Shown here piece after piece: positions 32,838 through 44,170 of a DNA stretch of 64,000 bases. Source of the DNA: Branchiostoma floridae (Eukaryota > Chordata > Leptocardii > Amphioxiformes > Branchiostomatidae); contig NC_049991.1 of assembly GCF_000003815.2 (NCBI RefSeq), forward strand, positions 6,639,390 through 6,703,389. The letters run 5' to 3'. Position 1 is the stretch's first letter, and every line of letters begins with the position of its first letter. The notes beneath the pieces are model-generated. The model made no database searches. It worked only from the letters and a program-made list of their open reading frames with translations, and had not been told where the DNA came from. A program made the position numbers and the translations under genes.

Positions 32838-32937
32838 NNNNNNNNNNNNNNNNNNNNNNNNNNNNNNNNNNNNNNNNNNNNNNNNNNNNNNNNNNNNNNN
32901 NNNNNNNNNNNNNNNNNNNNNNNNNNNNNNNNNNNNN
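32838..32937. other. Assembly gap (100 N)
   Basis: Round-number gap placed directly at the (TG)n tract. Confidence 0.99.
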
Positions 32938-34410
32938 CTGCATCTTTCGCATTGGTTACGCCAAGGTCTTAATATAAGTTTTAGTGAGAGAAAGCTTTAG
33001 ATGTAAGAAAAAAGGGTAGTTTTTGCACCCCTAGCAGCTTTTCTTTATCTGGCACTCTCAGCGTACCAAACGGAATTATGAAACGTTAATGTTACATTGT
33101 AACCAACAATTCTCAATATTGTGTCCGCGCTCTTCTTAATGTTTCCATATGGTTAATCTTCTTACCCATATAATGATATCGTTATCTCAAGAAGGCTGGT
33201 GACATTTATGCTTTGTCTACCGTATGTCACAGTCACAATTATAGCTATATTATAGACAAAACTCTGTTATATATGTGTTATAGGCAATCCCATACAGCTA
33301 CATGTCTCTAGATACGCTTTCCCCTTGATATACAAATAACGCAGCCCAGTCGGACAGAAGATATATATAGCGGTGTTACCCCTATTGCTGACCCCTCTCC
33401 TGAGTCTATGCACTACAATCCCCCCTCAGGGGTCACCATACTGAGTCCCACAGAGCTGTACATGTAATAGGGTCTGTCGCTCCGCGGAGATTACTACATC
33501 AATAAAGATCCGCGGAGCTGACAGGGTTGGTGTCAGTAAACTAGAGAGATAAATCTCGCCAGCCTTTTATTGCTTTTGTTCTCTTCTAGCCAGCGAGGAT
33601 GATTTTGTTTATCTCTGTCACCAGATGCCCTCTTCAAAGATGTATAACAACAAACCTGTCTTTTGAAAGACGATTTATTATGATATCTTGCAGTTTGTAT
33701 GTCAACGTATCCGTGAAAATGTTTATGAAGCAAATGAAATCGCTCAATGCACGTATGGTAGTTCAAATGATCAGCACAATATGACACAGTTTGTCAGTAA
33801 AAAATGCCGTCTTGAAAAGGCTATATGTTGAAAGGCATTTGGACCGTAGCTGGTTAATCTAATGGTTAATTTCTCTTTTTTAGATTTTTTTTTTAATTAA
33901 CGCGAAACAAATGACTGAAATATTTGAAAATATCACCTTAAATAAATTAAAGAGTGATGCAGTGAATGCCATAAATAATGAATTTGCTAATCTGATTTCG
34001 AAGCAAGCCATTTGGTCACCTTCAAATTACTAAGATTTGTTTTTACTGTTGCGTGATCTGTTCTGTCTAGCTCGAAATTATACTCCAACGATCAACCTAA
34101 AGTAAGAGGGATAGTTGCACAGTACGTTACAACAGAGATCTTACTTGAAATCAAATAAGTTCGGCTTCGCAGAAGGAATTTAGACGACAAGAGGATATAG
34201 TAAAGATGTCGTAAAGATACAAGCACCGAAGGAACGCAGCTCTTAAGTTTACATTCAAGATATGGATGGCGTTTATTACACGACAAATAGATATGCCTTC
34301 ATTACTGATCGTCTGGTAGATATTGCTTGACAAAAGACGATGCCAATGCTACACATTACTAACCCTATACCAAACATGTAAAATATGCCAAAATTATGAA
34401 GATAAGTCAA
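32938..34410. other. No gene recognised
   Basis: Non-coding. Short repeated inverted motifs at 33478-33520 (gctccgcgga and atccgcggagctgacagg) may be a worn foldback. Overlapping frames at 33533-33787 are not convincing. Confidence 0.45.
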
Positions 34411-34416
34411 CCCTTT

Positions 34417-34540
34417 AGGTGGTATCTCACTGCATGTACTTGGAGCACTGGTGCGGCACTGTGGGGTTCGTTCATTGCGGTACCGTTATGTTGTTTTCGT
34501 CAATTTTTTTAAAAATGATTTAAATATTTCGTTATTCTCT
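34417..34540. mobile_element. MITE family B, copy 4, left part
   Basis: Left terminus aggtggtatctcactgca, then ggcactgtggggttcgttca and gttgttttcg, in the same internal orientation as copy 2. It stops inside the element at about 34540. Confidence 0.7.
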
Positions 34541-35240
34541 TCGCCAATGGCGATGAGTATGTTTTTGTCGACTTGGGTCTGTATGTAGGTCAACAGCATA
34601 TAACTCGAGAAATTGTGGATGGAACTTTGTGATTTTTGGTAGGTGTGTAGCGGTTGTCGAAAGGAATGCCAAGTTCGAAAACGATTTACCTGGCGTTTTC
34701 CTACGGTACTGCAGCGAGCTTGGTATGTTTTTTGCAGTTTGTTTTGGGCAGCATAAGTCAAAATCTAGCTGGGCGATTTTCAAGAAACTTGGTAGGTGTG
34801 TAGCGGTTTTGGAGAGGAAGGTCAAGTGCGAAAATGGTTTACCTGGCTCTTACCTACGGCGCTGTAGCGGGATTTGTATGTAAGTGCATTTGTCTGTAAG
34901 CAAGATAACTCGAGAACCCTTGAATGGATCCTGATGATATTTGGTAGGTGGGTGGGGGTCAAGAAAACGAAGGTCAAGTTTGATAATGGGCCCCCTAGTG
35001 ACTGCCTAAGGTACTGCAGCAAAACTTTTATTTTTGACACTTCGTGTTTTGGATATGCTGTGGTCATGATTTTTGAGTGGTAGATAGCCCTTGGGGCAGA
35101 GAGTAAGTGCTGTGAGTTTGGACCCCCTAGCGGCTTTTTGGGAACTGCAGGCACCGATTTCCTTTCAAACTTTGAACGAGAATAACTCGAGAACGTGTTG
35201 ACGGATCATCAGGATTTTTTGGTATGTAGATAGAATGAGT
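34541..35240 (+). repeat. Tandem ~155-165 bp modules, family E, inside split MITE
   Basis: Three to four diverged units with ataactcgagaa, ttggtaggtgtgtagcggtt or ttggtaggtgggtgggggtc, aaggtcaagt, gggccccctag and ctgcagc. They match modules at 18.4 and 31.4 kb, and the reverse complement of 22.9-23.5 kb. Confidence 0.7.
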
Positions 35241-35368
35241 ACTTAAAATAATAATCTACATGCAAAGATGCATTTAATTGTAATCAGTGGCCAATTAACA
35301 GAAATAAACTGTTTTGTATATACATGTATCTCACTTGACCTATATCTATGGACACATCTGTTTGACAG

Positions 35369-35485
35369 ATGTTTGTACTGGAGGAAACACTGACAAGCCG
35401 TGAGCTGGACACTGAAAAGCTTGAAATTCTGATTGACCAGGGGTGCTATCAGGTCATCTTGTACAATCAGGTCTTGTTTTGGTAG
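35369..35485 (+). CDS. Candidate terminal exon inside nested insertion
   Basis: After an acceptor-like cacatctgtttgacag, the plus strand has 38 codons from 35369 to TAG at 35483-35485. They read MFVLEETLTSRELDTEKLEI, then LIDQGCYQVILYN. Composition and codon use look protein-coding, and the reading frame is closed upstream by TGA at 35363, so it starts at the splice site. A donor-like cag|gtcttg (35470/35471) gives an internal-exon alternative. Two AATAAA signals follow at 35548 and 35595. It lies within sequence that interrupts a MITE, so it may be a gene fragment carried by the inserted element. Family unknown. Confidence 0.33.
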   Translation: MFVLEETLTSRELDTEKLEILIDQGCYQVILYNQVLFW

Positions 35486-35513
35486 CATTTGTGGGGTTTG
35501 GGGGTAGGTACTA

Positions 35514-35607
35514 TTTAGTAATACATGAATAAGACCTTAAAGTCTTAAATAAAGGCATGATTTAGTAATACATGAATAAGACCTTAAAGTCTTGAATAAA
35601 GGCATGA
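35514..35607 (+). repeat. 47 bp tandem duplication, two copies
   Basis: 35514-35560 and 35561-35607 differ at one base (cttaaat against cttgaat). Each contains an AATAAA (35548-35553 and 35595-35600). The near identity suggests a recent duplication. Confidence 0.95.
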
Positions 35608-35639
35608 TTATTTGGCGAAGAGATGGGTTCGTTGAACTC

Positions 35640-35786
35640 TAGTATGTAAATGTATACATATGAATCAGAAGACAACAAAGTACACAAAACGTAAGAAGAT
35701 TCGTTCTTAATGTACGAAAACCATTTAGTAATATTTCGAACCCCGCAGTGCCGCACCGGTGCCCCAAATGCCGTGAGATACCACCT
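35640..35786. mobile_element. MITE family B, copy 4, right part
   Basis: Starts in the shared interior (cagaagacaacaaagtacac) and ends with ccgcagtgccgcaccggtgc, then gagataccacct. The orientation fits the left part at 34417-34540, so the two are one element split by about 1.1 kb. Confidence 0.75.
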
Positions 35787-35794
35787 TTTGTTGG

Positions 35795-35886
35795 GCAGTT
35801 CTCTCACAATGTCCAGCATACCGCTGCCTGTGACCCACTTGTATTGTACCGTCTTGCGATCTTAATAAATTAAATCATATCAAATC
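35795..35886 (+). mobile_element. LINE-like 3' tail
   Basis: Ends cttaataaattaaatcatat, then caaatcaag, like the short-repeat tail of a LINE copy. No coding part was recognised upstream. Confidence 0.35.
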
Positions 35887-37090
35887 AAGCGTAGGCTCCA
35901 GCAGTTTCAAGACAACCGCTAGGGGTCTAAACGTACACCACTTCACTTTGAGTGTCTCAAGAGGTATGTACCACTCAAAAGTCGCGACCATAGCATGTCC
36001 ACAACGCAATATGTCAAAACCGCTGCAGTACCGTAACAAGTCGCACTGTACCAAGTTCTGTAAAGGGCGAATGTTTGCGACGAAATTTGGAGTGTTTGCG
36101 ATAGTTGTAAGTTCGCAGTTAAAACAAGGGGGTAGGTGGACAGAACACAGAGCAAAATGTCCGCAATGGTTCGAATTGAAAGGAGGAGTAATTATGAACA
36201 TAAAACCATTTTACCGTTTACAGCACGCTAATAAGCGGAAATTCCGACAAACACAATACCTCTATTGACTTAGGTACTAACTCGTCTCAGGGCAGTATTG
36301 CCAGTAGCATAGGATAGTATTAAAGCTGGCTAAGGAGTACAGCTGGCCAAAGGGAGTCATCAGCCACTGGTTAGCCAAACACAGTATCCTTGGCTGGCTT
36401 CACTCCTCTGATAATATCGTATGCTCACCTAGGATCTGCTTGGAGATTAGGTAATAACAAGTATATCATCCTTGATTGATATTGTAGTATAAACCTAATT
36501 TGCATCTAGAAATGTATCGAGTATGCCGCCCTTGCGTTAAAAAGAATGATGTATGTGAATTTGAAAATGAAAATTCTACAATCCATTCCCTCTATTTTAC
36601 ATTGCCCAACTTTCGCCAACCAATCTATAGCATCTATTTTCCCATGGGCCCGAGGAGTGTGAGTTTTACGACAGCCGTCAAGAGGGCCACTTAGCTGATT
36701 ATGGTGTAGTGGCAGCTTTAATTTTAGTAATGGAGCCGTATGGTCATAAATACGATTGGTGGACATCGGTTAAGTACGTTATAAACCCCAGAAGGTTGTC
36801 AACAACCCTCAAGCGTGCTGTCCGGGGCAGGATATCGCTACAATCTTCTATTTTCGTGGGTAAAAGGGTAAAGTGAGGAACCCTCATCCAAGTGGCCGCA
36901 ATTCACTTAAATGTCGTAAACTCAGCCTCATTCCGGAGAGGGCATGATGTGAAGTCAACGGCTCAACGGTTCGCAAATTAACGGACAGCTGCTTTGGCGA
37001 TTAACTTCAATGATGCTTTCCGTATCGTGACATATCGTTATACAACGTTTTAGAAATCTGATTTGTGAAACATATTATGCAATATTTAAT
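35887..37090. other. Non-coding; holds family C copy 2
   Basis: Apart from the element at 36308-36423 nothing is recognised. Opposed open frames at 36500-36766 lack splice-like borders. Confidence 0.45.
36308..36423. mobile_element. Short inverted-repeat element, family C, copy 2
   Basis: Ends cataggatagtattaaag and ctgataatatcgtatg. The interior agctggccaaagggagtcat occurs once, against three times at 6024-6191. Confidence 0.55.
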
Positions 37091-37096
37091 GTTGAA

Positions 37097-37215
37097 ATCA
37101 TTGTCTAGGGGGCAGAGTGCTCGACATTCGAATGTTTCCGATTCACATCCTTGTCGGGTCGTACTAAAGACGTGAAAATGATACTCTGCCTGCTTCTCGC
37201 AGTGCAAAGTACTTA
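37097..37215 (+). repeat. tRNA-derived SINE, worn
   Basis: An A-box-like agggggcagagtgctcg and a B-box-like ccgattcacatcc lie at tRNA spacing. They are followed by gacgtgaaaatgatactctg, comparable to the SINE bodies elsewhere. Confidence 0.4.
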
Positions 37216-37219
37216 TAAG

Positions 37220-38700
37220 TAAGAGTATGGGATATAAAAACATTCCACTACAGATGGTCTGCGTGACCTATTACATGTAGATGGGCACCCAAAAGTAAAC
37301 ACAAAAGTGTAAGAGGGATTTTGTTCGTTTTTGAACTGGCTTTAACTGAATAGAAAAAGGGAATGAAACCTAGACAGGAGAAACAAGAGTTTTTTCTCAC
37401 TTTTTTCGCTTTCAAGGCACATACAAGAGAAGAAGGAAGGAAAAGGGGATGTGTCAAGCTACCCACAACAGGTTACTTGTCCTTAGAGCTTCCACCAAAC
37501 CACTCCTGCCAACTTCACACATCAACATGAAATTGAAAACAAAATTAAAGTTTACAGAAATGATGAAACGACAAGACATGGACCATAGGACACTACTTGG
37601 TGTAATTCATAGGGACTTGTATATACACACAAGTTTGAACGGAGTCGTATGTTGCGTACAGGGGGAGTTCTTTTAAAGGCAACCTAGGCATTATAAGCCC
37701 GAGTCAGGGTTATAGAACTTCCAATTATCAAAGTCAATTTACGGGGCACATTTCTACGTAATAAGATGAAGCAACTCTATTCCATTCCATATTTGAGTCA
37801 AGGAGCAAATATTTGATGCCGCAGTGGTGCAAGGACGCCGTGAAGTCTAATTTTTGTGGGTTACAATATCTAGGGAATCCTAGTGCAGCTTGTTTCTGCG
37901 CCGTTTTTAACCACTCAAGGTAAGAAATATGAATTAAATGTGAGAATATAGTGCAGTAGATGTCAATTTCATACAGATTGCCTCATACAAAGTATCTCCA
38001 CCACTTTTAACGCTTTAATATATATATTTCTTGGGTTGCCTTTAAGCAATATGAGTATAAAACTGGAAGAGCTGATCGTTGAAGAGGTTCATCAGTTACG
38101 TAAACTATGCATATCTTTAGTTACTATAAATTTTCTTCCAAAAACAGTCACTGTTGGAAGAAAATTGATAGTAACTGGAAGAGGTGATACTTGAAAGTAC
38201 AGTACACGAGTAAGACTTATATTTCGCTTTCCCTTTTCCACCAACGTGGGCGAAGCGAGTTCAATGTCACGTACATTGGATAACCGCAGCCAAGTTCTAG
38301 TCTAGACACACTCAGTCACCAACAACATAAGTCCATAAAACCGTGCCCATAATCACGTCTCATCAGCTTGATGGGATTGCTGAGCTGGTTTGATACTTTA
38401 AAAGCCTCGCTGATGGCAGACTGCAATATGGTCGGACAGGTAGATTCCTGGGAGTCTGTATGGGGGGTCCCGACAACGATTTACGCCGAATTCAGAAGAA
38501 CCCCCCTACATATTACGCTTAATCAAGGAAGGAGATTACGCTAAATTTGGTCGCCTCGCTACGAATTAGGTACATAAGATAGTTTTCCCTACGAGTTACG
38601 GGAAATAAATTAAAATAGACTGCCTACGCCTTTCGGAAAAGAGCATGCAGACTCTCATTCCTGCACGTGGCCAAAACACGTGAGTCTATTGCTACACTTA
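37220..38700. other. Non-coding; one hairpin
   Basis: A 23 bp inverted repeat (agttactat.aattttcttcc) lies at 38119-38141 and 38154-38176 with one mismatch and a 12-base loop. No gene recognised. Confidence 0.6.
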
Positions 38701-38705
38701 CAACT

Positions 38706-39516
38706 CAACAGCGCGAAGTCAAAGTCGATGAAAACTCCACATCACGATACCCAACGTCACATGCGTGAAAAAATATAAGAACTTTACTGCACAACAACTG
38801 TACATGATACAATGTATGGCAACAACTATTACACAAACTGGAGGTATATAATTAAGCTTAACAACCTAATTAACGTTACAATAAGGGCTAACAAAATCAT
38901 TTTATATTGTATTACAATGGAGTAGGCTAATCATTAGTTATGGTATTCTTTCTAATAGCAGAGCAGTCCTTGATATATATTGCCATTTTTTGCATTATGG
39001 GAGTTCTGATATCTAAAGATATGTACAAATCTGTTTCCTTGTAGCATCGAGTCTCTGCCATTTCCTGATATGAAAATGCCGAATTTTACATCGTGTCTTT
39101 AGTCAAAGAATAACGAAAAACTTACAGAACAATTTAGGTAATTAAAAGATGATAAATGTAGCCATTTTTTTTTACATATTAAACATATATTTTAATTAAT
39201 GGCATAGATGTACAGAGTTTTACCAACTCTACCTTGGATTCATACTGCACAAAAGATATTTTTTATTAGTTTCGCTATTCATATCAGCACACACTGTCCT
39301 ACTTATTGTATAAGCATAGACTGTGGCTATTCGAAGGCCTAGCCCTGCTGACAGACAAAGATAATAACTCACAAATCTACTTCAATATAGACACAATAAC
39401 AATCGATAACAATGTTTTAAGCACATAAAAATGTTCTACATGTACAAGTTTATTCAGGCACATACAACGCAACAGCGCGAAGCCAAAGTCGATGATAATT
39501 TCACATCATGATGCCT
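38706..39516 (-). mobile_element. LINE-like 3' sequences bracketed by ~48 bp direct repeats
   Basis: A motif caacagcgcgaagtcaaagt, then cgatga, occurs at 38706 and again at 39470 (cgaagccaaagtcgatga). Between them, tataagaactttactgcaca and acaatgtatggcaac match 62685-62740, and 39056-39440 matches 41380-41600. On the minus strand both would end in aataaagttc-like tails, so I read these as LINE 3' regions. Confidence 0.45.
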
Positions 39517-39770
39517 AATCATGCCTTTTATGGTAATAAAGGTTCGGTTAGCGTAAAAGCTTTGCCGGCTCTTCTCCGAGTTTTAAGTAGTGCATGTGTG
39601 GGTGGCGTGGGTGGGTAAAACCGTCTGTAGTAGACTTTACCTCATCAAAAGGCAACGTGATGTAGACAAGGCAGGAAAGGCGATCTGGTAAGAACGTCTC
39701 GGCTTGATGCGTGATTATATGCCACGTTAATGATCAGATTACCCATTGAAATGTAAAGGGCGGACGTCGT

Positions 39771-39836
39771 ATTGTACTAAAATCTTTTTTCAATCGCCAA
39801 CGCCATATTGTACTGAAATCTTATTTCAATCGCCAA
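39771..39836 (+). repeat. 36 bp tandem duplication
   Basis: attgtactaaaatctt..tttcaatcgccaa is present twice (39771 and 39807) with few mismatches. Confidence 0.85.
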
Positions 39837-39839
39837 GTA

Positions 39840-40515
39840 GACCATCGTGCTTTGCTACTGTCGTGGTAAAAACATCACCCTGCAGTTGCAATCAGTCTTT
39901 CTTAAAACCTCTCCAATTTGTCCTACTTATCGCTAGATTACTTAGAGGTTACATTCCCTTCAAAACTGCAAGAAATCTTGGAAATATGACGTTTTACAAA
40001 AAAAAAAAACTATGGTGAAACTGTCATCAGACACCCCACTGTGTAGTCAGGCACACAAGACAGTGATCATAAGCCAGGTGTGGGCATGTTTCCCTAGGAA
40101 GCATGGAGGTCCATGTAGGAAGATCACAGTTTGTAGACATATTTGTATGATTGTACTGATGTTGAAAATTCTCTCACTGAGTCTTGGTATTCAATGCTAA
40201 AGGGTAGGTTTATCTTAATGTATGTATGAAAATGGCAGAAAAATCTACGTTTTGTATTGTCCAAATATTACGTAGTATAGCTTAAAATTTCTATCTAACC
40301 TCAACGATCCTAGTCCTCTATTTCTGAGGTCTGCCCTCAGAAGGTTTAGTATAGGTTCTTGCAGTGTCTTGCTTTTCTGGATTTGTAGGTATCAGATTTT
40401 ATTAACCTAATGCGAAGTCCAAAGCCTGTTGTGTACCGCTAGATTGCATGCTTACTCTTTCAAGGCATCTGCATATTCCTGACTTGACAATATTCAAATA
40501 ACCACAACAAAGACC
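39840..40515. other. No gene recognised
   Basis: Non-coding, including an A11-type run at 40000-40010. Confidence 0.5.
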
Positions 40516-40521
40516 CCCATT

Positions 40522-40935
40522 GTTTGTTTCATTCTTTATTTGCACAACAAAATACATGTGGAAAAATACAGAAAAGAATGCATAAAAACAGGTGCAGGAG
40601 GAGGGGTAAACCGTAAACAGCTTATACTATGCCCTCCTCTTCTTAACTAAACAAAGTGCATGGTCGTCAATGAATAACAAAGAAGAGTAACACATAGGAT
40701 GTGATAGTGATACAAAAGAATAATCAAATAATGATAGTAATATAAATTGAGATAATATAATAACTGACCATATGAGACTACTATAAGGGGCTAGGGTGGT
40801 TTACGAGATAGGTTTTCAGGGCACGTGTAAACTTAGGAAAATAATTTTTTTTGGGTATATTACGCAGACTGTTTCATATTGTGACACATCTGTATGTTGT
40901 CTGTATTGTCTTGTGGGGAACGTCGTATTCATTCA
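40522..40935 (-). pseudogene. LINE ORF2 carboxyl tail and 3' UTR relic
   Basis: On the minus strand from about 40890, the frame reads NSLRNIPKKNYFPKFTRALK, then TYLVNH. That is the WNSLP...F...LKTYL carboxyl motif of L2/CR1-type LINEs, with the expected tryptophan replaced by TGA. A 3' UTR of about 270 bases follows, ending in tgcaaataaagaatgaaaca. The inactivating stop and absence of the RT core show a truncated dead copy. Confidence 0.55.
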
Positions 40936-41379
40936 TTTATTAATATTCAATGAAACATGTCGTTTAACAGCCCTATAAGCAGCGCTGTTTATCACATAAT
41001 CACCTGTTACCGTTACCAAGGCTTATCATCGATCATGAGAAGTACTCCTACATTAATAGATGGCAATAAAGTGAACGCTTCCTTTTCAAGATCAAACGAA
41101 ATGGTATCTTTAATGAATATTTCCCCTACGATCTTCAATCTTAAGTTCATGTACATAAAACATCGAGCTTATCAGTACTCAACCGTCATTGCGTCTGTGT
41201 AATAATAACCGGCGTTGACACGAATTTTCCGGTAGAAGCGCGGGTTCATAAAAATGATTACAATCAGATAAAGCTGTTGGAAACACTTTTTGTGTGGTTC
41301 CAATTGTGATGTGGAATGGATATTTTATCTATGTGATTTTTATATCCCCGTGCTACAACGTCGTAAGACCTTTGGCATT

Positions 41380-41600
41380 TCCTGATGGGAAAATGCCGAG
41401 TATTACATCGTGTCTTTATTCAAAGAATGAAATAACGTAAAGACCATTTTAGATAATCAAAAGATAACAAATGCTTCGACTATTATGTACATTGAGACAA
41501 AGACAATAAGTCTCAAATTCAATTTGATATGGACACAACAGTCAAGTATAACAATGTTCTAGTTACATAAAGCCAATTCTATATACAAGGTCTAGAAAAG
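41380..41600 (-). repeat. Copy of the 39.06-39.44 kb repeat
   Basis: gcatttcctgatgggaaaat, then attacatcgtgtctttattc, and later gtataacaatgttctagtta follow the order seen at 39056-39440, diverged. Confidence 0.6.
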
Positions 41601-41609
41601 CGTCTACGG

Positions 41610-43270
41610 TGTCCATAACGGTATGTACATAGAGAGGTCAGGGTCAGACTATACACATGTAAGAGTCGCCTAACTAGACAGTCCCAGAGCATGCTTTTGA
41701 ATGGAGCAGTAGTGGTAGCAGTTCGAGTGGCAACGGAAAGTGTTTTAGAGTGACATTTACCGGTACAAAAATGTTTTGCTATCGGTTAACCTAAATATGT
41801 CTGCATTAGAAAAGGATAAGGTTCAGAGTCCAAAAAATCCAATTACAAAATAAGTTCCCTGCTTGGCTAAATAGATTTTGAAGTTCAAAAACGTCAATCA
41901 TTACGAACTTCTTGAAAGTTTAGTCCTTGACGAGAGGTCAAAGTTGACAATGCTGATCAGGGTACCATCATGGTAATTTCTGTTGATGACATCATGTTGA
42001 ATATTTGTTATAACTTCAACAAACATATATGTTTATGATACATAGGGATAGGGAGTAATTATAAGCTCTATGTTCCCGTAACAGCCAACGCCCTAATTCC
42101 CAAACATATCAGCAAACTCATCAGGGTAGTTTTGCTGACAGCATACTTGTAATAGATTATAGAAAATAACTAGACTACAGATTACATTTACCGTAGACTT
42201 CGCATAGGGAGTGAACCGTCCATTCCCGGAAGAGCCAACGCCCTATTGACATGTCAGCATTGAACGTTTGCCCAGTGTCCCTGTCAACATGTTTCACATG
42301 TAGTTGAGTTCATTCAAGGGCCAGAAGATTTGATAAGGGTTATACTATGATATTTTATCGATGTTTTTATTGACAACAGAAGTCGTAGCAGACATTATTA
42401 TTATGTTATCTACACTTGATGTCACATTTTGTAGCACACCTTGAGGTATCATGGGATATCCTTTTTTCATTGTTCTAGCCATTACAATAACATTCCTGAT
42501 GTCATACTGACATTTTTTTCTTATAATGCTGATATCTTACGTTGACATCATTCTCTAAAAATTACTGGTCATATAAGTCGTTTAGAAGTTACACGAGTTA
42601 GAAGGGGAGGACCTCAAAAGACACCCCCCGTCCTAGATCTTGATTGACAAAAAAGCCCTGTCTGAAAAGGGTTAACAGTAGAAGATACTAGAAGTCTGTT
42701 ACCAGTCAGAAATCTGAACTACAATTTGCGTCCTTTGCCAGCCAAAACAAAACATTTGTCGTGAACAGAGACGAGGGGGGGGGGGGATACAAACTAGGCC
42801 ACGTTTGGGACGGCATTCTTGCTACTGCAGCGCCACCTACATCGGCTATAAGTAGCAACGAGAATCAGACCCAGTCATTCTAACGCTGATTATGGTGTCT
42901 GATAGACACCGTAACGTTGGAAGTGAGTACAATTCTGGTTATTTTTTGAAGGCCCTTACTATATGAAAACCTTTGGCACGTTTTTGATAGATCCGGTTGC
43001 ATCGGAAACACAGTATCTTTTCTCCTAGGCCCAATCATAGTTACATCCTTGTGATACTGATAGCGCTGAAGCGCAAAGCACGTTGACTGGAAATATCAAG
43101 ATTACTTCACACACCACGCATGTTCCCTTATCTCTGTACAGCCGGCCGCCATAACGCAGATGTTAAGTTGTGAGATTACAACATAGCGGATGTGATGATG
43201 TAGATATTACCTGGAACAGGTGGAGGACATGTCGGTGTTGAGATCAAAAGTCTCATCATTGACACTTCTG
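41610..43270. other. No gene recognised
   Basis: Contains a G10 run at 42776-42786, a perfect hairpin ggtgtctgatagacacc (42893-42909) followed by a donor-like gaa|gtgagt, and a possible piggyBac-like right end near 42660-42675. No protein-like frame. Confidence 0.45.
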
Positions 43271-43275
43271 TGTCG

Positions 43276-43340
43276 TCGCTCTGGCGTAGTGGTAGGATGT
43301 TTGACTCAGATGCCAGAGTTACAGGGTTCAAAACTGCTAA
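43276..43340 (+). repeat. tRNA-derived SINE head
   Basis: A-box-like tggcgtagtggtagg at 43282 and B-box-like agggttcaaaact at 43323, at tRNA spacing. It has no proper acceptor stem, so it is not called a tRNA gene. Confidence 0.5.
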
Positions 43341-43917
43341 CATGCACCGACGTTCTGCTATTAGAAAAGCATGTTTACACCTTTTTGGACACAAAGGGAT
43401 AGCACTGCTTACGCCATTGTCATCCAAACTGTCTGTCAAGTTTAAATACGAACATTTCACTATCGTTGAAGAGATTAATTAGTCATGTATGTACACAGTT
43501 AATAGAATTTTCATCAATCAGTGACTGATTTTCAAAGGTAAATACACGTACCTCCAAATTTTCGATGGCTATCAGCCCATCTTGATCTTAGTGACCTAGT
43601 TCTCGCGAGAGTTGGGAGAACTAGGTCGAGACTTGCGTGGATCTTCTGCCACTCTCCCCGCCTCTTTGCGGGGTAGGACATTTTACTGTCACTGCAGGTT
43701 CGGGCCAAATTAATATCTATATGCAAAATTTATTGTTATATTATCATATAGCCAGGGGACGTTGACCAATAAGAAGACCCCATTTCATGTTGGTTCTGAC
43801 GTCATAACACATAGAAAACATCCGTGCACTAAAGCCGTGCACTAAATAGTTTCATTAACAAACATGTGTGTTAATGAACCTTAGCATGAAACTCCATCTA
43901 TGTTGGTAAATGACACT

Positions 43918-44170
43918 GTGGAAAAAACTTAACTTTATGTAACCAAACCAAGTTAGATTGGGACCGTCCATCGCTGATAAGAGACGGGGGGCGACACAGG
44001 TTATCTGGCATTTACGACCTTCTGCTGCAGTCGTGTGTCCCTGACGTCACGTCCGGAAGCTACAGCAGACGGGTCCATTCCGTGAACAAGACTGACGGAG
44101 TCGGCTGAAAGTTTGGGGTAAGTCCCAATCTAACTTGGTATTGGTTACATAAAGTTTAGTTTTTTTCCAC
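43918..44170. mobile_element. MITE with ~48 bp terminal inverted repeats
   Basis: Left arm 43918-43965 (gtggaaaaaacttaacttta ... agattgggacc) and right arm 44122-44170 are inverted copies with few differences. The short GC-richer core includes ctgacgtcacgtccgg. No coding capacity. Confidence 0.8.

Noticed and set aside
32531-32977. Cys/Val- and His/Thr-rich frames
   Set aside because: Products of the (TG)n microsatellite and the adjacent gap.
43276-43340. tRNA gene
   Set aside because: A and B boxes are present, but no acceptor stem or intact anticodon arm. Similar heads with a common body elsewhere show a SINE family.
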